In this document: positions 20,001-35,000 of the stretch, piece by piece
Position numbering within the stretch: the stretch's first letter is position 1
How the letters are laid out: the number at the start of each line of letters is the position of its first letter
Source of the DNA: Opisthocomus hoazin
Taxonomy: Eukaryota > Chordata > Aves > Opisthocomiformes > Opisthocomidae
Assembly: GCF_030867145.1 (NCBI RefSeq)
Contig: NC_134415.1
Location: 7,542,417 to 7,606,416 of the forward strand
Length of the DNA: 64,000 bases
Direction: 5' to 3'
The notes under the pieces: generated by a model
Databases searched by the model: none
Told to the model about the DNA's origin: nothing
The model's input: the letters and a program-made list of their open reading frames with translations, nothing else
Position numbers and translations under genes: made by a program

Positions 20001-23000
20001 AGAGCTATTTGGCAAAGAAGGCATAGACGGTACCACAGAGCTGATGGGCTGTGAGCAGTGGGAGAACTCGATTTACTTTTATCCTTCAGTCCCTTCAACA
20101 TGATCGAGTTTCTTGCATATGACTAATTTTTTCTGTTTTCTTGGAGTTCGTTATTTCTAAGCAGGTGATGGACGTTGGTAGGCCGTAATACTAGAATGCA
20201 GCATTGAAGTTAATTCAGTGAAATAACCACAGGAAATCTAGTAAATGGAAGGCAGCAACAGATTTTTGTACAGGCCTCCCGCCCCCCGTCCCTCTCTTTT
20301 TGATGTGATTGGGAAACAATGCTCTTTTTGAAGTCTTATGATCCTGTGTTTACTTTCTTGTTTGTGACGTGCTAATTCTGCCTTCACCTTGGAGTGATTT
20401 CTATTTAGCTTGTCAAAGAGCTTCACTGTTAACTTGTAGTTTTCCTGTAGGTAACTGCTATAGAACCCATCACTAGTCACGGAGGACCCAGTGTGAGCTC
20501 TCAGCACCTTCACCAGAGTCTGCAATGGCTCTCTGGAGTGGCAGCAGTGGCTACAGATGTTGGTCATCTGCTTCTGGTTGACCTTTGTTTGGATGATTTA
20601 TATTACAAACAGAATGAGCTAGAAGCATTGGGTAAGCTTGCAGTTTTCAAACTTGCGTTTAACAGTAAGACAAGGTGTGTCTTTGCAATAAACAATATGC
20701 ATCCCACTTTGAAGGCAGGAGCGTGCAGCCATTCGCGACTACTCGTTACAGACGGTGGGCTGTCATCGTGCAGTCCTGAACTGACGAAAACGGGAGTGGC
20801 TGAACACTCCTTCTAATGCCGTAAGCGCCTCCCTGCTGCCAAGATCCCTCCGTCACGACGATTCTTGCCAGTGAGGTGTAGAAGTTTTACCGTGTGTGTC
20901 AGTGCAGCTGCCTGATAGGCGGTTGTGTCAGAGGTGCCCTATTTCTCAGGAAAGTTCTGCTGCTTCTGTTAATTGAGTTGGGGCAAATTTTAGGCTTGTT
21001 TTTTAAAATAGATCTGACTTCTCAAAAATCGTGCCTTTGGACGAATAACTTCAAATAGCTTCATCAGGAGGCCCAAACTCCTGATTTACAGAGTCCAAGA
21101 AGAATTTGCTATGAAGGTTAGACTTTTACCTGGTTTTGAAATAGGAGTGAGAATACCTGTCCGATCGGAGAGTTCTTCTGCTCTTTGAAGAGGTCCAAAA
21201 TGGAAGTGGCAAAGAAGTGTTGCATCAGTGGGTATTTTGCCTGGGATGGTAGAATGAGATTCTACGTGTTGTCATGTCAGTGTTTAGCATGCAATGTAAA
21301 TGGCATAACACATTCCTTTGTTGTGTGGTTCTGTGTGCATAGATCTAGAAGTTTTCACTAGAATTCCTGCTGAAGTTCCACAGAGAAGAGCAGCTGTGAC
21401 CGGAGAAGGGAGACATCTCTCTTTCCAACTACAAAATCCTTCAGGATCAGCAATATCAACCCTGCACTACATCAGCAGAAGCAATCAGCTCGTTGTGGGT
21501 TTTTCAGATGGCTACCTGTCCCTATGGAACATGAAAACATTGAAGAGGGAGTAAGTAGGCCTTTACACTTGGCCATGCCTGGAGGTGCAGAGGTCTGTTT
21601 GTAGCTGTTGTAAATTTGTTTGGAAGATATGTTGCATTTTAAATTCAATATTTATGTACGCTACAAGAATAGCAAGAACCTTTTTGCTTGGCAACTGAAG
21701 GGATCAGTTATGTTGCATATCCTCAGGCAGAGGAGGACATAAATCCAGGTTATTGTGTTAGATAGGCAGTAATTTCCTCACCTCTTGACTGTTGCCTAAA
21801 ATGTAGTAGCTACCTTGACTCACTTGTTTGAGATGGAAGTCTGACTGTCTGTTCGTTGAGGATAAGCATGTAAGGTGCTGTTTTCTCAGGAGATGCTTTG
21901 ACAATTCTACAAACAGTAGGGTCACCTTTTCTATTTTTTCTCTTTTTTTTTTTTTCTTAACTCTGTAGGCACCACTCTCAGCTTGAAGGAGGAAGGATTC
22001 CTGTCTATGCTGTCACGTTTCAAGAGCCTGAGAACGATCCTCGCAATCGTTGCTACTTGTGGGCTGTTCAGTCTACACAAGAAAGGTGAATACAAACTTA
22101 CTATGAGTCACTGTTGTGGTTTTTTTAAATGTTTCTTCACATACAGATGATACATGTGCGTTTGTTTTGTTTCTTTAGTTGTGCAGGAGATTCTCTCGGG
22201 TATGTAATGTGTTACGATGCAATGTTTACAGGATTGACCAGACATGAAGGGTGAGCTGATAGTTTGTGCCTTGTGGAAGAAGGCAAAGCAACAGTGGCTG
22301 TATTAGTTTGTGCTTGCCTTCTTCATGGCTTTCCTTTGTTTCTTGATGACTGCTTCATGATCTGTTTGATATTTGCACCATGGTATTAAAATAGCATTAG
22401 ATCGCCGTTCAGCAGAAGAGTCAGTGGTTTCCTGCTGGGCTAATGAATGGAATTAGTGTGTGGAAGGGCTCGGTGTATGCAAGAGAGGGACTGGAACTTG
22501 CTGGGAAGGGAAGGAAGAAGAGGAGAAAGATCTCTCTCTCCTTCAGCATCAGCAAGCTATTGAATCAGCTCAGCCATTCGTAGAGTGACAATCTTTTAAA
22601 GTTTGACTTTAAAGCAGTTTTGATCAAGACCTCTCCACCGTGAAGAGCAAGTTCCAATAATGTTGAGTTCATGCAAGAGGTTAAGGCTTTCAAATTGCAT
22701 GGTTAGCATTTGCCCCTGCAGCTGTTAGTGTCAACACTGCCTTCTTCATGTTTCAGTGGCTAAATGTGACCAATTACCAGGTTGTGGGAAGCGGTGTTTT
22801 TCTTTTCAGCAAGAGCCTACTATGAAGAAGTGAAAATGAGGACTATAAAGCAGCTCTATAATCAAATGTCATCGTTTATACCTTTTTCAGTGAAGGTGAT
22901 GTTGTGAGCTTGCATCTGTTGCAGTTAGCATTTGGTGACAGAAAACGCTTGGCATCAGGACAAGTCATGTATGAGGTAAGACGTGCATGTATGTGAAAAG

Positions 23001-26000
23001 ACGAAAAGAGTCAGTGAGTAGCAGTTAAAGTGTCAGGGCAAATCTTTACCATTAAAATTCAGAGATGCCTAGCAAGAAAAAATAATCTTTGGCTGAGTCT
23101 TCTTGGGCATGGCCTTTGTCCTTTCCTAAAATACGGTCCTATATCTTTTGTTTTATATTCTTGTTTTTCTTTTGCGCTCTCTTAACTGGACTTCTGATGA
23201 AATGTACCTGCAGTGTCTCTTCAGTGTTGATCCTGAAACTTAGTTGCTATAAAGATAGCTCGTTCTACTTTTTGGCTGGGTTACCTACGACATCTACTCT
23301 TAAAGCCAGCAAGAGAAGTCAAGACAGCACACAGTGGTATGACTTGGTCTAAAGAGGATACATAAATTTTTAGAACCGGCTCCAAAAATGTTGTGTTTAA
23401 AATAGAGAGGAGGTATCATTATATCTCAGCTGTCAAACAGATTGAAGATGCATCTGTGTAACGTCTGATTCCATTCAGTAATATGCTTGAAACTCTTCCA
23501 AAATCAGTCAGAGCAATTCTTTCCTCCTGTTTTTATACTTTCTCTTGCATAGTTTCAGTAGGTACGGAACGAAATAGGGGTGATTCTTGTATCATGGTCC
23601 TCTGTTTTTTTAGGGACTATGCGTTGTTTTATTTCTTGGGATGAGATGAAGTTTTGACCTTGGTCATCGCATATAGGACAGGTCTTTCCTCATTTGTAAA
23701 TGTTGCTTTTGAATAGAGAAAGGTTGGTGTTTGGAAAAGGTGGTGTTTCTTTAAAAGGCATTGTCTCTCAGGGCACCAAGGTGTAAATATCTTCAAGTGA
23801 TTCCGCAGGTTCTAAATATGGATGTCATCTCTTTATGGGCATTTTTTTTCTGACCTAAATATACAGTGCTCTGGAGGCACGGAGCAGCCTGACTGGCTTT
23901 TTAGTTGTAAAAGGGCTTTCGTTGCAGTGCACTTCTGCATCTCTTGTAGTGCCCTATAAGCCCTGTGGCAGGTTGATAGGAGAAAGTGCCTTTAATACTT
24001 CTTCAGTTTCATTTTTGAACTTCTGCTTTGGTTTATCCTCTTTCAAAAGTTCTTTGTGAGTACAGTCTTCGCAGTGGCCAAGACAAGACCTTGTAGTGCG
24101 GGCTGCTTTGCAAGAAACACCCAGTTGCCTATAGCCATTCCTCTCGTGGCTATTTTATTCTGTCTTGACACTTTCATGTTAAAATGTGGGACCTTTTCCT
24201 ACTTGGCAGTTCTTTGCCCTGGTCATCTTCCTTTCCTGAACAAGATGTGCCGAGTGTCAGTTTTCACCTCTGAGGGCTGAAATGTTTCAGCAGCTTTTAA
24301 ATGTGGGTCTGCTAGAAATTCGACTTGACGCTCTTTTAGAAAGGCACCCAAAGTGATTAAATGAGGTTCTTGTGTTTGTGACCGGCGACAGCGGTGGGGT
24401 GGTTAATGGAAGACTTTCAACCCTCTGCAGACTGCGCAACCAGTAATACATTGCCAGGCTTCTAGGAGGTGTGAGGCACCAGTCTCTGCATTTGGGATAT
24501 TTTTACTCCCCTGCTGTTTCTGCTTCCCTGTGAGGAGCGTTGTGGAAGATGGAACCAGGAACCAATCTTACAAGGTGTTGCAAGGAAGAACTGAACAGCC
24601 AGGCCCTCTGTGGAGAAAAGACAGGTTCTTCAGCCACCTTCCAAATATACTACAGCAGCGCTTTACATTCCAGGAATCAGACTTGTGGCTATGAAACAGG
24701 GCATCTTTGACTTTGTATCGCAGTAATAAGTCACAAACAGGACTTGTGGAACACATGGCACAAATGAGCGTCAACTGTTGCTTTCAAGGCTGTTGTAAGT
24801 CTGTGCTCAAGTGATTAGCCTAACAGTGTATTTATGATCTGCTTTCAAAGACCTTTTTTGCACCATCTCAGCAGTTGCTAAACGTAGTGCATTGAATTGT
24901 CGAGCTGCTATTTGTCCACAATACACACATTCCTGCGTTGCATGGTAGACAGTTTGAACGAATCCTGTATTTGGAAAGCCAGTATTTCAGTTAATGCTTA
25001 CTTAGAAAATGGTGGTATCAGAGGCGTAACACAGTCCTGCCAGGGTTTGTGTACATCTCAAAGTAGTTGGCTGGCTCTGTAGTAATTTGTGATGGTAAAG
25101 TCATAGTCTGTGTGCATTGCACGTCCTCTCTGTTTTCCCCTGGTGCTGTTGGCTGTGCTTGGTGAAGGAGCTGGGGGATATTTCACCTGTTAGTCTCTGA
25201 CAAGATTAGAGGAGGAGGTGGTAAGAGTTTACATGGTTTGAAAGAAGACGGTTAATCAGTCAGCAGTTCTCATAGCTACTAGAGAGGGATGCGTTTTCAG
25301 TGTAGCGGTGTGCCTATAGGTAATACCTCTCGACAGAGCTTTAGGTGCAGTAATGGCATGACTTCTCTAATTTGGTCAGTTCTGTAATGAAGACATGCAG
25401 CGTAGATCTCCCAGCTCTGGGAAATTCAGGATTGGTTTTGTAAATTTTGCATTATTTCTCCTATTATTAATACTATCAGTATTAGTAGTGTGATTAATAA
25501 AACTTTTCATATTCAATTTGTAAGTCTCTCTCCCTTTTCCTCCTTTACCCTTCCTCTGGTGGGAGGGTGAGGTGTTAATAGAGCGTCTGCCACTGAGTTT
25601 GTTGCCGCCCTGCTTGAAGTGGTGACATGGAGTTTCTCTTTGCCATCAGAAGTAAGCTCGTGGGGAATATACAATATAGTAAACATGTTCTATTAGATAG
25701 ATGCATTCTTTGCTATTTCAGTATACTGTATGTTCGTACCTCAACTGGCCCTTTCCTCTCTTCTTTTATTTTGTCCGCAGGGTTTGGAATACTGTGGCGA
25801 AAAGTACAGTTTAGATCTCGCGGATGGAGTCCTTCCCTTGAGAGGGCAGACCAGCAATATCAAGCTACTCAGCTGTCAGACTGTAGAAAAATTTTGCAAC
25901 CACGTTAATGGAGACGAAAGCGTTAATGAAGGTGTGTTGTGATGTCCATGTGTGGCTATTCTAAAAGAAATGGTTTTGGAATCTAAGCAATGAATGCTGT

Positions 26001-29000
26001 TCTGTACCCGAGTCCAAAAGTCTTAAATATCAGTAGAGACATGCTTGTTTGGGTTATTGAAAAAGAAAAATCGGGTGCTTAAGTTGTGTGTGACTTCTTT
26101 AAAGGAAAAAAATAGGTTTTCTTGTATGCTGGCTGACAGGCTATAGCGATGTATGGTGGGGTCATCTGTATAATGCTGGTCAGTCGTTTTATTCCTCCAG
26201 CTGTCATCTCTGAAGCATGAGAGAACTCCCTCCTTTGCTTAGGAACGCTACCTGAATTTTTTTTTCCCTGTTCAAACAGGGCAGCTAGTTACAAGTGGTG
26301 TTCCTCAGGGCTCAGTATCAGGGCCAGTTCTGTTTAATATCTCTGTCAGTTGTCTGGACGAGGGGATCGAGTGCACCCTCAGTGAGTTTGTAGAAGACAC
26401 TAAGGTGCGTGGGAATGTTGATGTACTTGAGGGTAGGGAGGCTCTACAGAGGGGTCTGGACAGGCTGGATCTATAGGCTGAGGCCATTGCATGAGATTCA
26501 ACACAGCCAAGTGCCGGGTCGTGCGCTTAGGTCACAACAACCGTGTGTAATGCTTCAGGCTTGGGGCAGAGTGTCTGGAAAGCTGCCTGGAGAAAAAGGA
26601 CCTGGGAGTGCTGGTTGAGAGTCGGGTGAGTATGAGCTGGCCGTGCGCCCAGGTGGCCAAGAAGGCCAACGGCCTCCCTGCTTGTAGCAGAAATAGTGTG
26701 GCCAGCAGCAGCAGGGTAGGGATCATCCCCCTGTACTGGGCCCCGGTGAGGCCTCACCTTGAAGAACAGCTTTACTTTAGGCTCCTCACTACAAGAAAGA
26801 CCTTGAGTTGCTGGATCGTGTCCAAAGAAGAGCAGCAAGGAAGCTGTTTAAGCATTGGAACAGGCTGCCCAGGGAAGTGGTTGAGACACCATCCCTGGCA
26901 GTATTGAAAAGATGTGTAGAGGTGGTGCTTAAGGGCATGGTCTGGTGGTGGACTTGGCAGGGTTAGGTTTACGGCAGGGCTCGATGATCTTCAGGGTCTT
27001 TTCCAGCCTAAATAATTCTATGATCTACCTGTCCATTTTTTCCTCTCTAAATCTAATAGGTTCCTACACCTGCAAGTTTTGAAAGCGATAGCTTTCCTTG
27101 TCCACATAGACAGTCAAAACTCTGGTGGTGTCTTTCATTATGTTGCAATAATTAAATACGTATCTCTGGGTTTAAAAATTTGATTCTGCTCTGACCATAT
27201 CTTTGAGCCTGCTGCAGTGGTGGCTTTCACAGCCTTTTGTTCTGACTGCATTCTTCACCTTCTGTCTCTCCTTACTGGCCTTACCTTCTGCCTGACATTG
27301 TAAAGAAGACACTTGCATGGTGTTTCTAGGCTATTTCTGTTCATTAGGGTTGATTTAGTCCTGAACTGGCAACTTCCGTCTCTTTTGTGATGCCATCCTT
27401 GATCAACAGCGTGTCAAAATCGAATTAAAACACCTCTGGATTTTCTCCACTCGTGTCATGTTTCTGAGGAGAGTGCCTTCCAATGGCTTGTTAAAACCAA
27501 CCAAGCAACCAACCATCACTCTGCCACCCCTCAAAAATGCCCCGAACAAGACAAGAACCAAAACCCCCTTTCTGTCTCCTTTTTATGAAGCAGGTGGCGT
27601 GGAGAAATATCTGCAACTTTTCTGGTGGTTTCTAATCAGCTTTTATTCAGAATCTGTTGAAGTGAAGTTCTAGGCACACGTGAGCTTGTGTTGGATGTGG
27701 GTTGAGGCTAGCAGTGACGCTGTCTTCTGAATGGTGAAAAGAATGGATAGCTTGCTAGGCAGTTTCAGTGGCTAAGATAACGCAAGTGACGCAGGAGTTC
27801 ACAAGGAAACACGGGAAAGTGGGTGAGGATCCCTAAAAGGTACTGATGAATTCAACAGAGAGCAGAGAAACGTTTTGCCAAGCAAAGTGTCGTCGTCTTC
27901 CCTACTCCGTTAGGGTAAATGATGTACCACACGCTGTGCTTCCATCTCGAGAAAGCGTTCTCCCCAGAGAAGACAGACCGTTCCGCTTCTCGAGAGAACA
28001 GGAGTACAATATCGTGGATGTTTTGTGTGAAAACCTTGATCCCGATTTCCTGTTTGTTGAGTTTGGGTTTTTTCTGTTTCTTTTGTGTGATACTTGTCGT
28101 CTTTCATTCCGAATATGCTGGCAAGGAGCTATCCTTAAAATCATAATGGAGTCAGATCTGGAACTTCATAATGCCAGCTGAGTGATACAAGTGTGTCCGA
28201 TAATCATCTGTATGCTTTCTAAAAGTAGCAATGTATGTGTTCCAAGCATACTTTGTTTTGCCAAACTGGTCATCTAGCTAAGGGTCTCTTGATCAACCCT
28301 TCATGTATGGAAAACTTCAGCAGCTAATAATTGTGTGTTGGCTTTGGCTTGGAACCGATGCAGTCTGCACAAGAAAAAGGGGCAGTATGACTGGAACTTA
28401 TCACAGAGATGTTTGCTAGTCCGTAATTTTGTTTTCATTAATCTTTTTAATTACAAAACGATTTCATGATTTAACTTATCTTAGGAATCGCAGTGTTTCA
28501 CGAGTGGTAAAAGAGAACGAAGCCAAGCCAGAAAGTGGTGTTTTAAAATGATAAGCTATCTCCTATTTTCTACCTCTAAGAAACAATGTCTTGTCTTTTA
28601 CAGTAATATCTCCTGAAACCAGTGTATCAATCTTCAGCTGGCAAGTGAATACGGCTGGTCAGGGAAAACCATCGACTTATTTGTGTGTGTTTGACATTAA
28701 TTGCTGGTATCATGCTCAAATGCCAGAATCACTAAGGTAGATTTTTTATGGAGTTGTTTTCCATACCCCTACAAAGAAGTCATTTGAAAGTTGGCGTGTA
28801 GCTTATGCACCTGCTTTCTTGAAGGCCAGAAGAATTCCTTGATGACTGCCCCTATTTTGCGCTGTGGTCACCGGATCCTGTAATAAGCATGACGTCTCCA
28901 AACCTCATTTTGGATGTTCTGGTACACAAGCGGAGTCTAAGACGGGGAGTTTCACCTTCTTGTCTGCCACCTGAGCATTTTTTTCGTCCAAGCACCTATA

Positions 29001-32000
29001 ATTTTGGTAGGTATTTCACTGCTTTTAATAGTGGTGAGCTTCAGTGGAGGTCAGGTGCCATTTAGTGGTTCTCATGTTCATTGTTTGTCACTCAAAAGGC
29101 AAACCAAAACCCAGCAACCCTCCCCCCTCCCCCAAGCCAACTCTGATTATGTTGTAGTGAGAAGGTATTTAATATTGTGAAACCTGTCTGGGAGTCTGCT
29201 GAGTTTTGGCGTTTGGTGCTTTTGTAATGTAGCCTGTGAAGTGGGGATGGTGATAAAATGAAATGACTTTGAACTGAAGCTCAAAGCGCAGCACCTCCAC
29301 AGAACTAGAGATGAAATTTCCTCAAGCAGTAATGATTTTTTTGGACAAGTTTGGAAGTGATCTGATGAAGCAAATGGGTGCTCAGTTCTAGCTTTCCAGA
29401 TGCTGCGATTTCAAACATGTAAACTGGCCATGACATAACAGTGAGAGTACGGAAGGTTGTCAAACGTTCATTGTTTCTGCAGATGGGATGTGCTTGCTGA
29501 GCTCCGGAGTTGTTCACGTGACTTGCACCGGCTTCCAGAAGGAGGTGATCTTTTCCTGTGTCTTTCTGGAGAATGTCAAGAGATGTGCCTTTTCTGGGTT
29601 TTCTATTGCACTCCTTTCAGTGCCAGAGAGCATTGTCTGCTCGTCCTGCCCATACGCACGCATAATTGCAGCTATATGCCTCCGGTTTGATGCAAATGGT
29701 AATGTTTTATGCCAGTATTTCTGGCATAAATCAGCTTCTGCACAAACAAGCATGGAAAGGGTCTTCTAAATTGTGATTTCAAGTTGTGTGTTAGTTTTAG
29801 CTTTTCTAGAGTGTAGTTTATGCCAATGCTGAGGGAAAAAGAAAGGCCTGCGTATTGACAGAGAAGCTAGGAGATACTTAATAAAGCATTGCAAGGGCTG
29901 ATGTTTGGTGTTAAGGGACTTTCTTTGATAAACTGTAGCTGTTACTTTGGCTGCCTGCACTGTGTGAGACTCTAGGCAGCAATGCTTACTCAGATTGCTA
30001 ACCTGAAGCGTATTACTGATGCAAACTTTCTGACAAGTGTGACAAGTGTGAGTGAACACCTACATTCTTTCTCTTAGTGGTTCTCCAGAACCTGCATGAT
30101 TAAATAAAATGGTTGTCCTAACCTGTATTTTGACTGATGTTTCAGACCTTGAATTTTTTAAAGAAATCTGGTCCTGCAATAAGCAAAGCCATTCTTGGGA
30201 GCTACAATAGGTGCCTTGTACCTGGCTTGCTGTCTCCAACACCGATGGATGTCGTGCCATCCAGCTTGAGTCAGGTGAGTGCGTATCAGGGAGTCAAGGG
30301 GGAGCTACATCCGTCTAGTCTGAGAGGGCCATAGAGGCTACGAGACATGGTCATCTGATTTTCATCTTCTTTTCCAGTTGCTTTGAAATGCAGGTGTTGA
30401 CTTAACTTAGCAGAAGTAGTAGTAGTCTTAGATCCAAACTACGGAGTTTGACTGGGAACAGCCCTGCCAGAGCTGTCTTTAGAGACCCGTCTGTTAGTTC
30501 TGTGCCACAGGTCCACACAAGGAAGCGTGCAGTCAGTGCTGGTCATGCGCAATCGAAAGCATCTTTCCCTCAGAACAACCTCCCACCCCGTCAGGTTCTC
30601 AAAGAGTTCAGTTCAGTGCAGTAGCTGACGATGTGGGTGTCTCGGATGCATGCGAGCTATTGCAAACAGGAGCTTGCTGCAGCTTACGTGATCATTGGCT
30701 TCCAAGGAAGTGGGCTGTGATAAACTATTGTCAGCTCTACCTGACAATTTCATCACCGCTTCCCCTCATGTTTCCTTCATCGGTAGGCTTTTCTGCAGCC
30801 CCTCAAAGCAGGCCTTCACCTCTGTCGCCTTTGCCTTGTGCTGCATTGGCCCCATTGGCTCCTCTTAGAGAACCTGCTGCCGTTCTGTGCAGTGGACGTG
30901 TTCCACTATACCTGTTGAGGACATTTCTTCACTACTTAGAAATAGCACAGTTAGTTCTGTGCAATGAAATTCCTGGAATTAGTTAACTTTTTGCTTTGCG
31001 CTTTTGCTTCACCAGAATGATCGTGATCCTTGCTTGAGAGAGACAGCAGTTGCCAGACATTCCCTGTCACACCAGTACGGCAAGAGCCTTCCCAGAGTTC
31101 AAAGGAAGCTGGCTGTAGAGAGAGCCAAGTCTTATCGTTTGCCTTCATCGGCCTTAACAGAAGGTAATTTTTAGGGGGGACCATGACGGGCAACTAACCA
31201 TCACTTGGATGACCCCAGGCTGATATATTTTCACTCTTGCTTTACAGTCGTACAACCAAAGCCTTTATCAACCATAACAAAACAAGACAATGGAGGAAAA
31301 CTGCATTCAGTGGTAACTTTGATCAGGAACATGTTGTCCAAAATCAGAGAAGTACTGGTAGGAAATGAGCAGAAAACCAGGTTCTCGCACTGTGATAGGT
31401 AAGCCGCCTTTTAACACAGTTCAGTCTTGAGCTACGTGTTTGGAGAGAGAGAGGAAAATCCATTTGAATTAGGTTAGTGTTTTGGAGGGCAGGTGCACCT
31501 GAATAAAGCTTTGTTTGGCTTTTTTTTGCACATACAATATATGACACTTAAGAATCAAGACGTCATAAGTAATATGTGTCGAGAGAGACTTTTTCTGCTG
31601 TGATAACCGAATTGATGCAAATACATGTATTTGCATTGTGGTGACTGAGTTTACCGAATTTCAGCTAGCTGCAACTAAACCTATGATTACCCTCCAGCTG
31701 TTGGTGTATGAATTTTGACAGGCTGGACTGTGTGATCAAATAGCAACCTTACACCACTTCCTGCCCAGTTTCTGCCTCGTTTCTGCCCTTTTGCAGTTCG
31801 AAATAGGCAGAATTTTAAAGAGCGGAAAAGAGCCTCATAGTTGTCTGATGATTTTCCTACAGGTGGTACAGTGAAAGAAACTCGACCTTAATTTCTATTT
31901 TCTGTGCATGCTCAATTAGGACCTGTTTGTTTATGGAAAGGGAAGCAGCTTTCTCACCGGATATTTTAAAAGCTGCAGCAGCTTAGTGATAAAGACAGAG

Positions 32001-35000
32001 AGGGATCGTAACGAAATCACCATTGATTTGAAGTGGTAACAAATACTGGGACAGACTTTTGTTGAGTTCGTTCACAACCTCCAACGTAGCAATTGCTCTC
32101 TGTCTACAGAAGACTAATAACAGATTGTTCTTTAAGAGAGCTCTGTTGTTATGTTGTTATGTAGTGTTGGATAGCTGGGCAGAATGTGAAGCCCTTGATT
32201 CATTGCATAATGGGAGCCACAACTTGGAGGTAGATATGCTGGTAAAGGACTTCCTAATTGTTCTTAGTTCTTTCTGTTTTGAAACTTGAAGATTTCACAG
32301 TGAGCAAGTAATCGGTAGAGCTCCTCCAGGTTTGTTGTGCAGCTTGATGATGAATTTTTCTCGTTCTGTTGATGAAGTGAAACAAACCACCAGGAGTCCA
32401 AAATGTCCTCTTCAGAAAATGGCCTTAAGGGGAAGTGTGTGCGTTCATCTGAAGAACGTAATCGAGGAGCAGCTGAAGTTGAAGGAAATGTTCCTTTTCC
32501 CCAGGAAGAAACAACTGCTTCTAACAATCTTCCTACAACAGAGGAAAGTAGGGTAAGTGAACTATTTTCCCATCTTCTACAAAAACGAAAACACTTTGCC
32601 AGTTGAGGACACTCCTGTCTTACCGATAGTTAGAAGGCACACAAAATCATCTGAGATTTTTTTAGCTGCTTAACACAAGTTCAAACCTCATTACGTAAGG
32701 GCAGATTTTCTTTTTTTTTTTTTTTACGTTTTTCTGCTGTGCGCTTTCTGTACCTCGAACACACAGAGTAGAAGCTGCCAAGATCTGGGCCTCTGAGAGC
32801 TGTAGTAGTACAAGAAAAGCGCCTGCACTATTTTTGAAAATAACCGTGCATTCATTTGGTTTACTAGAACTTGAACATTTCTTATTTGACTTAAAAAAGA
32901 AATAGTTTTAACGCTAAAGATAGTAAGCTATGTTGGGGAGTGCAGCTTGTCGAACTTGGGTGGCATTTGCCAAAGGAGAAAATGCTGAGGGAAGCAAACT
33001 CATTGTCAGAATGATTTAGGTGCTTAGGTCCTTTACTGTTTGTTCCTCATTAACATAAACACAACTCCCAGTTATGAGTTAATTTCAGTGTCAAGATATT
33101 TCCAGATACCTAACACACTTTACTGAAACTGCTGTCAAGGATGAAGAGATGCAGCCTAGGGACGAGCTCCTTTTACCTGTGCCATCTAAAAGAGGCAGAA
33201 GAAGACCACCGAGTTCATCAGAAGTGTCAGAAAATGCTGACCTGCGTCTGTCTAAATCAGCGCTTCCTCAACCCGAAGTGACGCTTCCTGTCACTCCTAG
33301 AGGAAATGCTAGGAAGAGGGCACAAAATCTCTTGGCGGCAGACACAGAAGCCGTCTCTGCTCAGGATGGCTTCCGTTCATGTGGGAAGGTGGAAATCTCT
33401 CCTCCTCTGACAAAGCTGAGAAAGAAATGTAAAGGTAGGGGCACTATGTTTATATGCAAAGTGGGGCACAATGCGTTTTTTTGTAAGCCACAGAAAACGG
33501 ACTGTGGGGTTGGCTTTAAGTATTGTAAAGAATGTAGCCATGCAACATAAAAAATTTGTAAGAGGCAATTCAGCTTTTTCCCTAACTCTACGTGACTGGC
33601 TGGCTAGCTGCGATGGAAGCAGAGGATGAGGTTCATCTGAGTAGAGTGAATGGAATTTTGAGCTGGTTTTTTTTCATGACCATGATTTCTGTCAGTTTTG
33701 AAAACTGGAGGTTATCTGTTAGTATGTGATTGCCATCCCAACAGAGAGATAAAGGAGGCACGCTTCCAAATTCTGCTTGGTTTGTAAGTTAAGATGAGCT
33801 GCATCTTACAACAAACTATAGAGCTGTTTAATTATGTGATTGTTTTTCATGGGCATGTACTTCGTAGGTGAAGTTACTGCTCATAGGATTCTTTTTATTT
33901 GAGTACATGATCAAAAAATGTTTTTGAGATGTGTGGGGACTGTTGCTGCCTCTTGAGCAGAAGAGCTTTGATCATGTAAGTGCAGGTAAAAATCACTCCA
34001 GTGGCTTACTTCTGTTTCACAATTTACTTGAAAAGAATGGATCCCAAGAGGCAGTTATGGGGGAGAAATACCTCCACACCGAGCGTTTATAAACATGATT
34101 GGACCTTTTATTTCAGCAAGCTATTGTGCTCTTGATGATCAGCTTTCATTTCTCATCGCTGTCCTTTGTGTATATTGCACGTGCATGTTAACAATACGTT
34201 GTCATTTTAGGTGGAAAAGCAGCCCATCCTGTGCAGCCTAAGGATTTAGACCCGGACTTGTCTGTTCAGTTTGTCTTTTCACCCCGTCTTTTGAGGTCAA
34301 GGAGAACAAATGTACCTAGCGTTTCCCGAATTGTGAAGGAACCGGTAAGTAAAAGCTCTAGTTGTCTCATGTTCTTGATTTTTGCTCGGTACTGCTTTTG
34401 GAAACCATACTTTGCAATGCCTTGCCTTTTTCCTTGGAAGTATAACTAAAAAGGGAGCTCTAAAGTAATCAGCTAAAGAATTTATTTTCTTTCATGAAAA
34501 CTAGCTATAAAAGGAAGTTTTGTGTCTGTGTTAGTCAAGAATTAAGAACTACGGCTTTGCCTTTCACAAAAGACACAGTGGCTTTCTTTCAACTTACTTG
34601 ATGCGTTTTCTGCTCATTTCAGAATTTGAACTTTTAGGATGGTAGAGTAAGTTGAGATGGAAGGTTTGTTTTCTGTGGAGAGAAACTGTAGTGCTTTGGG
34701 AAATAACTTTGGCATGACTTCTTCATGTAAGAAAGGTGCCGTTGTATTTTGTAGAAATGTCAGAACTTGTGGATGAGTGACGTTTCTGTTTCCTTAACAT
34801 AGGAGCTTCCAACTAAAGAGGAAGAGGATTCCAAATCTATGGAGTCTGTGGGAAAGCAAAAATTGAAGCGAGGTAGAACTGCAAAATCAAAAAAGAAGAA
34901 AGCAAGCAAGTACGAAATTCTTTTTGAACACCTCTGTGCATTCCTTTATTGTGGTAGTGATTCGGCTGTTAGCCACCTAACTTCCTCACTTGGCTGTGCA

